Positions 46,069 through 55,189 are shown, counted from the stretch's first letter. The stretch: DNA of 64,000 bases from Pandoraea faecigallinarum (GCF_001029105.3 NZ_CP011807.3:3472001-3536000), one strand, 5' to 3'. The notes: generated by a model from the letters alone, not told the origin. Translations and numbers: made by a program.

Positions 46069-46092
46069 CTGGAGAATCAAGCGCTCAGAATA

Positions 46093-46108
46093 CTGTATGA
46101 ATGTACAG
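46093..46108. promoter_or_regulatory. LexA (SOS) box of the imuA operon
   Basis: CTGTATGAATGTACAG fits the CTGT-N8-ACAG LexA consensus and lies inside a larger perfect inverted end (TACTGT/ACAGTA, 46091-46110). It is 25 bases upstream of the imuA start and 118 bases from mntH on the other side. Confidence 0.9.
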
Positions 46109-46171
46109 TATAGCAGTTCGTCGGCCCAGGACAGCATCTCAATGGCCCGGCGATGACGACGATCTCGCTTG

Positions 46172-46189
46172 CGGGCGAACGTTCGCCCG
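46172..46189. promoter_or_regulatory. 18-bp perfect palindrome before mntH
   Basis: CGGGCGAACGTTCGCCCG is self-complementary throughout and lies 37 bases upstream of the chosen mntH start. Size and position suit an operator for a dimeric metal regulator, but the regulator is not in the window and the sequence does not match a Fur or MntR box I know. Confidence 0.45.
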
Positions 46190-46225
46190 GCTAACGTGAG
46201 CGACATTGCACGAACCCCATCTCTC

Positions 46226-47536
46226 ATGCCGCTCCCGACTACCGCCACCGCCCCCTTCTGCCCCTCCGAGGTCAAGGGCAGCATCGTTATCGACGCGCGC
46301 GAATCGCGCTGGACCAAACTCAAACGCTTCGCCGGCCCGGGATTGCTCGTCGCCATCGGCTATATGGATCCGGGGAACTGGGCGACGGATATTCAGGCCG
46401 GCTCGCAATTCGGCTACTCGTTGCTCTGGGTGGTGGCCCTATCGAGCCTCGCGGCCATCTTTCTGCAAATGCTCGCGGCACGCCTGGGGCTGGTCGCCGG
46501 ACGCGATCTCGCACAGGCCAGCTACGAACGCTACGGCCGCACGGGCCGTCTCGTGCAATGGATCACCGCCGAAATTTCCATCATCGCTTGCGATATCGCC
46601 GAGGTGCTAGGCTGCGCACTGGCCTTCAAGCTGCTGCTGGGAGTGCCCGTGACCTGGGGCATCGTGCTTACCGCGCTCGACACCATGATCGTGCTTGGGC
46701 TGCAAGGCAAAGGCTTTCGTCAGATCGAAGCCATCGTTTTCGGATTAATCGGAACGATGGCGTTCTGCTTCGTGGCGCAAGTTGCGATGGTGCCCCCCGA
46801 CTGGCATGCCGTGGCCGCGGGTCTCGTACCGGGCGCACCCAGCCACGACCGGCGCGACGCCATCGTGCTGGCGCTGGGCATCGTCGGTGCGACGATCATG
46901 CCGCACAACCTGTACCTGCATTCGTCCGTCGTGCAAACCCGGCGAGTGATCGGCGGCAAGCGGGGCGATGTCCCCGACACGCTTGCATTGGTGCGTATCG
47001 ACACGTGGGGTTCGCTGTTGATCGCCATGTGCGTGAATGCGGCCATTCTGATTCTTGCCGGCTCGGTCTTTCATGCCAGCGGCCAGACCAACGTCACCGA
47101 TATCGAGCAGGCGTATCAGTTGATAACGCCGATTGCGGGCGGCGCCGCTGCATTCATGTTCGGCCTCGCACTGCTCGCTTCCGGGCAAAGCTCGACACTC
47201 ACCGGTACCATCGCCGGGCAAGTCATCATGGACGGTTTCCTGCACATGAAGATTCCGTGCTATCAGCGGCGTCTGATCACACGCGGACTTGCGCTCGTCC
47301 CCGCGCTGATCGGGGTGCTGTGGCTCGGCGACGGCGCCGTGGGCAAGTTGCTCGTGTGGAGCCAGGTCCTGCTCAGCCTGCAACTGCCGTTCGCGATGTG
47401 GCCGCTCATTCGCTCGGTGAGCGACTCGCGTGTGATGAAAGGCCATGCGATCGGGGGGCCGGCGCAGGTGTTCGCCTGGTGCCTCTTCGTCGTGATCACC
47501 GGCACCAATCTGCTATTGATTTTCGGATTGAATTGA
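46226..47536 (+). CDS. mntH: Nramp family Mn(II)/Fe(II) transporter
   Basis: A proton-coupled divalent-metal importer of 436 residues with 11 helices. The hallmark DPGN motif is in IGYMDPGNWATD, helix 1, and MPHNLYLHSSVV in helix 6; both coordinate Mn(II). The frame is open upstream to a TTG at 46169 that would run through the perfect palindrome. I chose the ATG at 46226, though no strong ribosome site is visible and the start remains uncertain. It is divergent from the SOS cassette. Manganese import commonly supports oxidative-stress resistance. Confidence 0.93.
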   Translation: MPLPTTATAPFCPSEVKGSIVIDARESRWTKLKRFAGPGLLVAIGYMDPGNWATDIQAGSQFGYSLLWVVALSSLAAIFLQMLAARLGLVAGRDLAQASYERYGRTGRLVQWITAEISIIACDIAEVLGCALAFKLLLGVPVTWGIVLTALDTMIVLGLQGKGFRQIEAIVFGLIGTMAFCFVAQVAMVPPDWHAVAAGLVPGAPSHDRRDAIVLALGIVGATIMPHNLYLHSSVVQTRRVIGGKRGDVPDTLALVRIDTWGSLLIAMCVNAAILILAGSVFHASGQTNVTDIEQAYQLITPIAGGAAAFMFGLALLASGQSSTLTGTIAGQVIMDGFLHMKIPCYQRRLITRGLALVPALIGVLWLGDGAVGKLLVWSQVLLSLQLPFAMWPLIRSVSDSRVMKGHAIGGPAQVFAWCLFVVITGTNLLLIFGLN

Positions 47537-47788
47537 GCGGCGCAACGCGATGGCGGCGCGACATCGTCGTGCGCCGCCATCGCGTTGCGCCGTGCAAACC
47601 GCCTGACAACCCGAGATCGCTCAGCCCGGGGGATCGTCCAACACAGCGATAACGCGTGCTACCATCAGCACCCCTTACCAAGTCATACAAACAAAAGTCG
47701 TCACAAGAAAGTAAGGGCATCAGAGGTCCGCGAAGCCGATGCCAACGCGCATCGTCCAGTGGGCACCAACACACTCAGGGGTATCACC

Positions 47789-48472
47789 GTGCAGAAAAAG
47801 AAGTTCAGCTTTGCATTGCTCAGCGCTGCCATGGTCTCTGCGGCCGTGCTCGGCGGCTGCGCCACCGAAAGCTCGCGTTCCGTGGAAGTCGCCAAAGTCG
47901 AAAGCGCCAGCCGCCCGTATGTTGGCGCGCGTACGCCGATTGCTGTGGGCAAATTCGATAACCGTTCTGCGTACATGCGTGGCGTTTTTTCCGATAACGT
48001 CGATCGCCTCGGCAGTCAGGCCAAGACGATTCTTATCACCCATCTGCAACAAACCCATCGCTTCAACGTGCTCGACCGCGACAACATGGCCGAGACTCGT
48101 CAGGAAGCCGACATCAAGAAGACGCAGCAGACGCTCAAGGGTGCCGACTACGTCATCACTGGCGACGTCGTCGAGTTCGGCCGCAAGGAAGTGGGCGACA
48201 AGCAGCTCTTCGGCATTCTCGGGCGAGGCCGCGAGCAAATCGCTTACGCGAAGGTCAACCTGAACGTGGTGGACATCGCCACGTCGGAAGTCGTCTACTC
48301 GAGCGGCGGTGCAGGCGAGTTCGCCCTGTCCAACCGCGAGGTCATCGGCTTCGGCGGCACGGCGGGCTACGACTCGACGCTCAACGGCAAGGTGCTCGAC
48401 CTCGCCATGCGCGAGGCCGTCAACAACCTCGTCGCCGGGATCGAAAGCGGCGCCTGGAAGCCCGGCAAGTAA
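47789..48472 (+). CDS. CsgG/HfaB family lipoprotein
   Basis: A 227-residue lipoprotein of the CsgG family. The signal ends in a lipobox around LGGC with Cys at residue 24. The body (ARTPIAVGKFDNRSAYMRGVFSDNVDRLGSQAKTILITHLQQTHRFNVLDRDNMAE) is the conserved CsgG core. CsgG itself forms the curli secretion channel, but curli genes are absent, and in this three-gene context the family is thought to serve an envelope-assembly or LpoB-like role. The start is a GTG at 47789, preceded by AGGGG; no ATG fits the signal peptide. It is the first gene of a three-lipoprotein operon. Confidence 0.9.
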   Translation: MQKKKFSFALLSAAMVSAAVLGGCATESSRSVEVAKVESASRPYVGARTPIAVGKFDNRSAYMRGVFSDNVDRLGSQAKTILITHLQQTHRFNVLDRDNMAETRQEADIKKTQQTLKGADYVITGDVVEFGRKEVGDKQLFGILGRGREQIAYAKVNLNVVDIATSEVVYSSGGAGEFALSNREVIGFGGTAGYDSTLNGKVLDLAMREAVNNLVAGIESGAWKPGK

Positions 48473-48603
48473 GCCAACCATCCCATTTTTGCAGCATGCC
48501 GTAGCGCGTGAGCCGACACGCGCCCGAACTTGCGCGTCAGACGCAGGCGCGGGTGCGACGTGGTGACACGTGCGGCGGCATGCCTGTCAGGATCTCTCTC
48601 ATC

Positions 48604-48981
48604 ATGAATCGCACACGCTCATTCGGCCGTTCGGCCGTGGCGGTCATCGCCGGCGGCGTCATCGTCGCCCTGTCGGGTTGCGCCACGCCACCCAAGCCGC
48701 TTTACGACTGGGAAAGCTACCAGCCGCAAGTCTACGAGTACTTCAAGGGCGAATCGAAAGAAGCCCAGATCATTGCGCTCGAACGCGACCTGCAAAAAAT
48801 CAAGGCGTCCAATAACGCCGCGCCTCCCGGCTACCACGCTCACCTCGGTTTGCTTTACGCCTCGGTCGGCAAGTCCGACAAGATGGTCGAGCAGTTCCAG
48901 ATCGAAAAGCAGTTATTCCCCGAGTCCGGCAATTACATCGACTTCCTGCTCAAGAACAAGACCACGGAGGCCAAGCAATGA
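48604..48981 (+). CDS. DUF4810 lipoprotein
   Basis: A 125-residue lipoprotein, with signal and lipobox LSGC (Cys at residue 26), followed by PPKPLYDWESYQPQVYEYFKGESKEAQIIALERDLQKIK, the DUF4810 core. A short TPR-like tail (HAHLGLLYASVGKSDKMVEQFQIEKQLFPES) suggests protein binding. Its ATGA overlaps the next gene. Members nearly always sit between a CsgG-like and a DUF799 gene, implying one complex in the outer membrane. The function is unknown. The start could also be the ATG at 48580. Confidence 0.88.
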   Translation: MNRTRSFGRSAVAVIAGGVIVALSGCATPPKPLYDWESYQPQVYEYFKGESKEAQIIALERDLQKIKASNNAAPPGYHAHLGLLYASVGKSDKMVEQFQIEKQLFPESGNYIDFLLKNKTTEAKQ

Positions 48982-49643
48982 TCGCCCGACTCTTTCAATG
49001 GATGACGGTGGCCGCGCTGGCCGCCGTGATGACCGGTTGTGCCGTACATCAGGCCAAGCCGTACGACTACACCGCGTTCAAGGAAAGCAAGCCAAAGTCG
49101 ATTCTGGTGTTGCCGCCGCTGAACGAATCGCCGGATATCGACGCGACCTATAGTGTGCTGTCGCAGGTTACGGTACCGCTGGGTGAAGCGGGCTACTACG
49201 TGATGCCCGTGGCGCTGGTCGATGAGTCGTTCCGTCAGAACGGCCTGACCGTGGCTGGCGACATTCATCAGGTCAGCCCCGCCAAGCTGCGCGAAATTTT
49301 CGGAGCGGACGCCGCGCTGTACATCAAGATCACGCAATACGGCACGAAGTACATGGTGCTCGACAGCGCCACGGTGGTGACCGTCTCTGCGGAATTGATC
49401 GATCTGCGCAACGGCGCGAAGCTGTGGAGCGGCGCTTCCAGCGCGTCGAGCAACGAAGGCAACAACAGCGGTGGCGGCGGGCTGATCGGCATGTTGATCA
49501 CGGCGGCCGTCAAGCAAATCGTCAACAGCGTGTCGAACGCCGGTTACACCGTTGCCGGCACCGCCAACGCCCGTCTGCTCTCGGCAGGACGCCCGAACGG
49601 CATGCTCTACGGTCCGCGCTCGCCGAAGTACGGTACGGACTGA
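48978..49643 (+). CDS. DUF799 / GNA1162-type lipoprotein
   Basis: A 221-residue lipoprotein, with lipobox MTGC (Cys at residue 21) and a mature region beginning VHQAKPYDYTAFKESKPKSILVLPPLNESPDIDATYSVLSQVTVPLGEAGYYVMPVALVDE, the DUF799 signature. Neisserial GNA1162 belongs here and has been studied as a surface antigen. The C-terminal Gly-rich segment (SSNEGNNSGGGGLIG) is followed by a hydrophobic patch. ATGA overlap with the DUF4810 gene indicates tight coupling. The trio is widespread in proteobacteria without an assigned job. Confidence 0.9.
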   Translation: MIARLFQWMTVAALAAVMTGCAVHQAKPYDYTAFKESKPKSILVLPPLNESPDIDATYSVLSQVTVPLGEAGYYVMPVALVDESFRQNGLTVAGDIHQVSPAKLREIFGADAALYIKITQYGTKYMVLDSATVVTVSAELIDLRNGAKLWSGASSASSNEGNNSGGGGLIGMLITAAVKQIVNSVSNAGYTVAGTANARLLSAGRPNGMLYGPRSPKYGTD

Positions 49644-50079
49644 GTTGCCGCTTCCGTGGAGAAATCTGCGTAGCGTAGCGTACCGGGTACCGGGCACCGG
49701 GATCGAAACGGTCCCGTGCCGGATTCGACGCCGCGTTCGCAATGTATGCGTACTCGCGGCCGGTACGAATCCGGCGAGCCTTGAGCGTGAGTTCCGGCAC
49801 TCACGCGGAGTGACCTGTGGATATGGCCCGAGCGCATCGTTGCGCCGTATTGCAGCGGCGTAAGCGACAAAGTGACAAAGCGACAAGCCACAAAACGACA
49901 AAGCCCGCCGAAGTGGCGGGCTTGCTTTTGCCCATCCCCGGAACAGCGGGGATGGCATCCGGACTCACGGTTGGGCGCCGTCGCACGTCATTACACAATG
50001 ACGGGAATCGCCCGATGAGACGATCACTTGCCTGGCTGCGCCAGCGACGACCGTTCGTCCGGAAGCACTTCGGACTTGC
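49644..50079. other. Intergenic interval after the lipoprotein operon
   Basis: There is no credible gene in about 435 bases. Just before the terminator, CGACAAAG-like words recur (49865-49902). The terminator at 49901-49929 is the only clear structure. Confidence 0.45.
49901..49929 (+). terminator. Rho-independent terminator
   Basis: AAGCCCGCC and GGCGGGCTT pair across a five-base loop, followed by GC and four Ts. It probably ends the lipoprotein operon transcript. Confidence 0.7.
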
Positions 50080-50220
50080 TTAGTAACCGGCGGTTTCGAG
50101 CGCGCGGATACGTTGTTCCAACTCAATGATGTCCTTCGACTCAGCCAAAAACGCTTCACGACGACGACGCTCAGCGGTTTCAAACCAAGTGTTCACGACT
50201 TCAAACAGGGCGGCAAACAT
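50080..50220 (-). CDS. DUF3563 family small protein (46 aa)
   Basis: A 46-residue protein, MFAALFEVVNTWFETAERRR at the start, then a basic RRRR stretch, an acidic/leucine stretch and LETAGY at the end. This is the compact layout of DUF3563, a family found almost only in Burkholderiales. GGAG lies seven bases before the ATG. An amphipathic helix with a basic patch could bind membrane or nucleic acid, but no function is known. Its promoter has TATAAT (minus strand, 50269-50274) and a large hairpin-forming element directly upstream of it, which suggests conditional expression. Confidence 0.85.
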   Translation of the reverse strand: MFAALFEVVNTWFETAERRRREAFLAESKDIIELEQRIRALETAGY

Positions 50221-50268
50221 GACGTTTCTCCATTTCAATTAGTGTGCTGCATCGCAGCAGTGCTTCGC

Positions 50269-50317
50269 ATTATATAGGGTTTTCCCGGTAAGGGTTAGCC
50301 CTTATGCGGGAAAAACC
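50269..50317 (-). promoter_or_regulatory. DUF3563 promoter with nested inverted repeats
   Basis: TATAAT (50269-50274 on this strand) lies about 50 bases before the start codon. Directly upstream, GGTTTTCCCG / CGGGAAAAACC and an inner AAGGG / CCCTT form a nested dyad (50278-50317) covering the -35 position, which itself is poor (TAACCC). This is the expected layout of an activator- or repressor-controlled promoter. Confidence 0.5.
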
Positions 50318-50453
50318 AACAAAACCTGCTAGAGCAGTGCTTCGAATGGAGTCAATTCCATCAAAAACAATTAAAAATCAATAACTTATATAAACAACAA
50401 CGCCACCTCATGCCGTCCACGGCACACTGTCGCACGGCACGATCAAAATTCGA

Positions 50454-50483
50454 GAGACAAAAAAAGCGCCGCTACTGCGGCGC
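50454..50483 (-). terminator. Terminator of cueR
   Basis: GCGCCGC and GCGGCGC (50466-50483) pair around TACT. The As to the left form a U run on the minus strand, as expected for the cueR transcript. Confidence 0.75.
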
Positions 50484-50546
50484 ATCACGAAGTCAACCAG
50501 GGCTCACGTGTGACATCGATCAAACGTCATATCATCGTCGAGAGCC

Positions 50547-51131
50547 TTATGGGGCGTGGCGTACCACTTGAGCATCCCCGTCGCTGACTGGCCCGTCAGT
50601 CGCGGTTCCAGTCGTGGTTCCGGTCGTGGTCACGGTACCGGTTGCACCTGCGTCCGACGCCGTGTTCTGATGCGCCGCAGTGCCGCAGGCGGCTGTGGCA
50701 TGCGTACCACTATCGCGCTTCGTACCCGGTCCGCCCGGCAGTTCCGCCCCCGCCAGCCCCTCAAGGATCGGACAATCGGGACGCTCGTCGCCATGGCAAT
50801 GCATCGCCAGATGGGACAGCGTGTCGCGCATCGCCACCAGTTCGCCGATGCGCTGATTGAGTTCGTCGACGTGAGACTGCGCCAGGGCCTTCACCTGAGC
50901 GCTGGAGCGCCCGCGATCCTGCCACAGCGCCAGCAGTTGGCGAATCTGGTCGATGCCGAACCCCAGACGCCGCGCCTGACGAATGAAGCGCAGCAGATGG
51001 AGATCCTGCTCGCCGTAACGCCGGTAACCCGCCTCGGAGCGGGGGCTCGGGGGCATCAGGCCGATACTCTCGTAGTACCGGATCATCTTGGCCGTAACGC
51101 CGCTGGCCTGCGCCGCTTGTCCGATGTTCAT
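50547..51131 (-). CDS. cueR: CueR-type copper-responsive MerR regulator
   Basis: A 194-residue MerR activator. The winged helix (MNIGQAAQASGVTAKMIRYYESIGLMPPSPRSEAGYRRYGEQD) is followed by a coiled-coil dimer helix and the metal loop around HCHGDERPDCPIL near residue 112, with Cys residues positioned as in CueR. An unusual 60-residue low-complexity tail rich in Gly and Thr (GATGTVTTTGTTTGTATDGP) extends past the normal end (about 135). The start at 51131 has GAGG six bases upstream. Two promoters with CueR layout lie near copA and copZ, its likely targets. Confidence 0.92.
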   Translation of the reverse strand: MNIGQAAQASGVTAKMIRYYESIGLMPPSPRSEAGYRRYGEQDLHLLRFIRQARRLGFGIDQIRQLLALWQDRGRSSAQVKALAQSHVDELNQRIGELVAMRDTLSHLAMHCHGDERPDCPILEGLAGAELPGGPGTKRDSGTHATAACGTAAHQNTASDAGATGTVTTTGTTTGTATDGPVSDGDAQVVRHAP

Positions 51132-51138
51132 GGCGACC

Positions 51139-51957
51139 TCACTGGGGGGAACGAGGGTTGAACGACGGGAGAGAAGATCCGTTCGCGGCCTTTTCGGTGT
51201 CCGACAGCACGAGTCGTGCACTGATTGGCGCATGATCGGAAATCCGCGACCAGGGGCGCCCGTGCAACACTTGCGCCCCTTCGATATGAAAACCGCGTGC
51301 GTAAATGCGGTCAAGTCGTAAAAGCGGCAATCCGCTCGGAAAACTGCGGGCAGGACGACCGACGCTGTTCTGAAACACCTCCGTCAGCGCCAGCTTTTCG
51401 GCCAGCAGACGGTCCGCCTGATTGCTCCAGTCGTTGAAGTCACCCGCGATGATCAGCGGGGCATCCGAAGGAATGGCATCGGCCACCCGCTCCGTGAGCA
51501 TTTCGAACTGCCGGCGGCGCCCCTGCCCGGCGAGCGACAAATGCACGCACAAACAATGCAGCGGCTGCGACAGTCCCGGCACGGCAATTTCGCAGTGAAG
51601 CATGCCGCGCTTCTCGAAACTATAGGTCGTGATGTCGTGATTGTCCGACTTAACGATCGGATAACGACTCAAAATCGCATTGCCGTGGTGCCCGTGTTCA
51701 TAGACCACATTGCGGCCATAAGCGTGATCCCGCCACATCGCACCGGCCAGGAACTCATGCTGAGGCTGTACCGGCCAGTTGCTGTGGCGCACCGCGTGGC
51801 GCTGGTGCATGCCCTGCACTTCCTGGAGGAAAACCAGATCGGGCGCCAGCCCCTCCAACCCCGCGCGCAATTCGTGAACGCGCAAACGGTTGAATGCGGA
51901 AAAGCCTTTGTGGATGTTGTAACTCGCGATATGCAGACTATTCATATTCGGCAGCAT
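51139..51957 (-). CDS. Endonuclease/exonuclease/phosphatase family protein
   Basis: A 272-residue EEP-fold hydrolase. Metal-site motifs visible are SYNIHKG, VFLQEV, IIAGDFNDW and ISDHAPISA, the conserved Asn/Glu/Asp/His set of the superfamily. It could cleave nucleic acid, phosphoinositide-like or phospholipid substrates. Relatives in Burkholderiales often neighbour cardiolipin synthase, absent here. It lies 7 bases upstream of cueR on the same strand, so cueR may be its cotranscribed partner. Start at 51957 or at 51945. Confidence 0.9.
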   Translation of the reverse strand: MLPNMNSLHIASYNIHKGFSAFNRLRVHELRAGLEGLAPDLVFLQEVQGMHQRHAVRHSNWPVQPQHEFLAGAMWRDHAYGRNVVYEHGHHGNAILSRYPIVKSDNHDITTYSFEKRGMLHCEIAVPGLSQPLHCLCVHLSLAGQGRRRQFEMLTERVADAIPSDAPLIIAGDFNDWSNQADRLLAEKLALTEVFQNSVGRPARSFPSGLPLLRLDRIYARGFHIEGAQVLHGRPWSRISDHAPISARLVLSDTEKAANGSSLPSFNPRSPQ

Positions 51958-52119
51958 CGACTCCGTGCCGGAAGACAGACGATATCACCTAGATGATGCC
52001 GCTTTCGGCGAATTTCAAGACAAATGAAAATCCGGGCGACAACTTCGCGGTGTCCGCCAATCCGTCGCCCCCGATCGGTTCATTATGCGCCGTCCGCCTT
52101 GTGCGCGGGCGAACACCCG

Positions 52120-54666
52120 TCAAACGCCCGCCCGGCGGGCCACTTCGCCCTTTGCGCCCTCGGTTTTTACGGCACCGTCCGTGTCGTGCGCCACGCTCCC
52201 CTGATCGGCAGGACGCCACCGGCGCAGCAACAACGCATTACTGACGACGCTAACGCTACTGAGCGCCATCGCCGCCCCCGCGATCACCGGACTCAACAGG
52301 CCGAACGCCGCCAGCGGAATGCCCACCACGTTGTACGCGAACGCCCAAAACAGGTTCTGACGGATTTTCGACCACGTACGGCGCGAGACATCGATCGCGT
52401 CGGCCACGCGCAGCGGATCGCCGCGCATCAGCGTAATGCCCGCCGTCTGCATCGCCACATCCGTTCCCGAGCCCATGGCAATGCCGACATCGGCAGCCGC
52501 AAGGGCAGGCGCATCGTTGATGCCGTCACCGACCATCGCTACGACTCCGCCATCCCGTTTGAGTTGCGCCACGACCTCGGCCTTGTTCTCAGGCAGCACG
52601 TCCGCATGAACCTCGTCGAGCCCCAGCGCGTCTGCCACCGCCCTGGCGCTTCCCGCGTTGTCGCCCGTCACCATCACACACCGCACGCCCAGCGCATGCA
52701 GCCGTTCGACAGCAGCTCGCGCGCTCTCCTTGAGCGTGTCGCCGAACGCCAGCAATCCGAGCAGACGCGCTGCACCGCCCCCCCCGGTCGACGCGCCGCC
52801 CTCCGCCACGGTCTCCACCAACCACGATACCGTGCGGCCCTCACTGGCCAGTCGAGCGGCTTCCTGCGCCAGCGCTCCCTGCGAAACACCGAGTTCATCG
52901 AGCAATCGGGCGTTCCCTAACTGAAGCGAATGGCGGACATCGTCCCCCGCGGCCGAAGCGATCCGGATACTGGCCCGCATGCCGCGGCCCGGCAACGCCA
53001 CGATATCGGATGCCACCGGCACCGCCGACGTTTGCCCGGCTTGCTCGACCGCCGTCGTCACCGCCCTGGCCAACGGATGCGAACTCCCCGACTGCACTGC
53101 GGCAGCCCACTGCAAGAGTGTGTCGGCACGGACGCCTTGCGCCGGCAGATACGCGACCAGACGCGGCTTACCTTCCGTTAGCGTACCGGTCTTGTCGAAT
53201 GCCACGACGTCGATGCGATGCGCCAGTTCGAGCGCCTCGGCGTCCTTGATGAGAATGCCCTGCCGCGCCGCTGCCCCCGTGCCGACCATGATGGCCGCCG
53301 GTGTGGCGAGACCCAGTGCGCAAGGACACGCGATCACCAGCACCGCCACGGCATTCAGTAACGACGCTTCCAGCCCGATTCCGGATAGCCATCCGCCGAT
53401 CACCGTGGCGATAGCGATCAGCACCACCACCGGCACAAACACCGCTGCCACTCGATCCACAGCCCGCTGGATCGGCGCCTTGCCTGCCTGAGCGTCTTCG
53501 ACCATGCGAATGATGCGCGCCAGCGCGGTATCGGCGCCAACGGCAGTCGTCTGCACGCGCAAAGTGCCCGAACCGTTGATCGACCCGCCCACGACCTTGT
53601 CGCCGCCGGCCTTGTCGATGGGCAGCGGCTCACCGGTCAGCAATGACTCATCGAGCTGGCTCGCGCCCTCGCGAATCACACCGTCGACCGGCACCCGCTC
53701 ACCGGCGCGCACGACGACCCAGTCGCCGACCTTTACCTGCGCAAGCGGCACCGATACCTCAGTGGCAGCCCCCTGCGGATCGCGCAGCACGCGTGCCGTC
53801 TCGGGGCGCAACGCCGCCAGCGCACGAATCGCTTCCACGGTACGCCGCTTGGCGCGCGCTTCGAGCCATTTGCCGAGAAGCACCAGCGTGATAACCACCG
53901 CCGCCGCTTCGAAATACAGATGCGGCATGCTGCCGGCGGGCGCTCGCCACCACTCGTACACACTGAGGCCATATGCTGCCGACGTGCCCAGCGCCACGAG
54001 CAAATCCATGTTGCCGCTACCTGCCACTACCGCCTTGTACCCTGCCCGGTAGAACCGCGCACCGAGCCAGAACTGCACCGGCGTGGCGAGCAACCATTGC
54101 ACCCACGGCGGCGGCATCAGATGCACGCCGAACGGCTCGACGAGCATGGGCAACAGCAACGGCAGCGACAACACCGCCGCCACAGCCACCGGCCACCATG
54201 CCGGGCCACGCTCGACGGCGGCAGCCTGCGCCGGGTCGGTGACCGGCGACGCCTCGTAACCGGCTTTCTCCACGGCCGCGCTCAACACCGCAACGTCCAC
54301 CACACCGCGTACGCCGCGCACTGCGGCACGCTCGGTTGCCAGATTGACGCTGGCCTCCACCACGCCCGGCACGTTGCGCAGAGCCTTTTCCACCCGTCCC
54401 GCACATGACGCGCACGTCATGCCGCCAATGGCAAGTTCGAACGATTGCTCCGCGACCTGATAACCGGCATCGCTCACCGCCGCCTCGACCGCGTCCAGCA
54501 ACGCCGTCGGCGCCACATCGCCGGCCGCCTCGACGGCGGCCGTTTCGGTTGCAAGGTTCACATTCGCGCCCGCTACGCCGGGGGCGCGGCGCAACGCCTT
54601 CTCCACCCGCGTCACACACGATGCGCAGGTCATGCCTTCGATACCGACCGACCAGTTCTGAGTCAT
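52120..54666 (-). CDS. copA: Cu(I)-exporting P1B-type ATPase
   Basis: An 848-residue copper pump for export to the periplasm. Two N-terminal HMA domains carry GMTCASC at 11-17 and 82-88. The membrane metal site CPCALGLA is in helix 6, the phosphorylation motif DKTGT follows, and [22 protein letters not shown] is the hinge motif. The promoter upstream has a 19-base spacer as bound by CueR. copZ and a second such promoter lie on the opposite side, and cueR is 1 kb downstream, so the whole copper module is local. Confidence 0.97.
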   Translation of the reverse strand: MTQNWSVGIEGMTCASCVTRVEKALRRAPGVAGANVNLATETAAVEAAGDVAPTALLDAVEAAVSDAGYQVAEQSFELAIGGMTCASCAGRVEKALRNVPGVVEASVNLATERAAVRGVRGVVDVAVLSAAVEKAGYEASPVTDPAQAAAVERGPAWWPVAVAAVLSLPLLLPMLVEPFGVHLMPPPWVQWLLATPVQFWLGARFYRAGYKAVVAGSGNMDLLVALGTSAAYGLSVYEWWRAPAGSMPHLYFEAAAVVITLVLLGKWLEARAKRRTVEAIRALAALRPETARVLRDPQGAATEVSVPLAQVKVGDWVVVRAGERVPVDGVIREGASQLDESLLTGEPLPIDKAGGDKVVGGSINGSGTLRVQTTAVGADTALARIIRMVEDAQAGKAPIQRAVDRVAAVFVPVVVLIAIATVIGGWLSGIGLEASLLNAVAVLVIACPCALGLATPAAIMVGTGAAARQGILIKDAEALELAHRIDVVAFDKTGTLTEGKPRLVAYLPAQGVRADTLLQWAAAVQSGSSHPLARAVTTAVEQAGQTSAVPVASDIVALPGRGMRASIRIASAAGDDVRHSLQLGNARLLDELGVSQGALAQEAARLASEGRTVSWLVETVAEGGASTGGGGAARLLGLLAFGDTLKESARAAVERLHALGVRCVMVTGDNAGSARAVADALGLDEVHADVLPENKAEVVAQLKRDGGVVAMVGDGINDAPALAAADVGIAMGSGTDVAMQTAGITLMRGDPLRVADAIDVSRRTWSKIRQNLFWAFAYNVVGIPLAAFGLLSPVIAGAAMALSSVSVVSNALLLRRWRPADQGSVAHDTDGAVKTEGAKGEVARRAGV

Positions 54667-54702
54667 CTATGGGCCTCCACGAGGACTGTCATCATGCGTC
54701 AC

Positions 54703-54733
54703 AGCATAGACCTTGCCATGACAGGAAGGTCAA
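54703..54733 (-). promoter_or_regulatory. CueR-type promoter of copA
   Basis: On the minus strand TTGACC and TATGCT are separated by exactly 19 bases. The spacer holds the dyad CTTCC...CAAGG expected for MerR/CueR underwinding. The distance to copA is about 37 bases. Confidence 0.88.
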
Positions 54734-54901
54734 GCACTATGCGGTAACTCGTCGCGAATTGCGTTCCGTTCGCGAACGGGTATGGACGGGTATGGGTATA
54801 TAGGTGTGGTTCTGCCGTCGCGCCTTATCACGATAGCGCCGCCGCGACCGCACGTGTTTAGGGGACGTCCGAGCCGTTACCCGACATGTCCGAAAAAAGG
54901 C

Positions 54902-54932
54902 TTGAGCTTCCCGCCGTAGGAAGGTCTATCAT
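54902..54932 (+). promoter_or_regulatory. CueR-type promoter of copZ
   Basis: TTGAGC and TATCAT are separated by exactly 19 bases; the spacer reads CTTCCCGCCGTAGGAAG, a near-perfect dyad. It lies 57 bases before copZ. Confidence 0.88.
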
Positions 54933-54988
54933 CGATTCAACTGATCAGTGCCATCTGTGCAACCGAACCTCTTGAAAGGAGAGCAAAC

Positions 54989-55189
54989 ATGCAAGTGCAA
55001 GTCGAGGGTATGAGCTGCGGTCATTGCGTCAAGGCTGTCACGCGGGCGATCATCGAGCGCGATCCAAACGCGAAGGTCAATGTGGACCTGGGTGCGGGAA
55101 GTGTCGACGTACAAAGCGGTCTGTCGGCAGCCGAAGTCAGCGCCGCCATTACCGAAGCGGGTTATACGGTCAGGGGCACCCAGACCTGA
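54989..55189 (+). CDS. copZ: CopZ-like copper chaperone
   Basis: A 66-residue HMA-domain protein with the copper-binding GMSCGHC motif at residues 7-13. It would carry Cu(I) in the cytoplasm and hand it to CopA or CueR. AAGGAG lies ten bases before the ATG. Divergent from copA and preceded by its own CueR-type promoter, it should be induced together with the pump. Length and fold match CopZ exactly. Confidence 0.92.
   Translation: MQVQVEGMSCGHCVKAVTRAIIERDPNAKVNVDLGAGSVDVQSGLSAAEVSAAITEAGYTVRGTQT

Larger units (their letters stand above)
50221..50546. other. Intergenic interval, promoter of the DUF3563 gene
   Basis: AT-rich DNA with the -10 hexamer and hairpin of the DUF3563 promoter and the cueR terminator. 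No further gene is seen. Confidence 0.5.
54667..54988. other. Divergent copA-copZ promoter interval
   Basis: Two CueR-type promoters in opposite orientations occupy this 322-base space; no other gene is seen. Confidence 0.6.
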
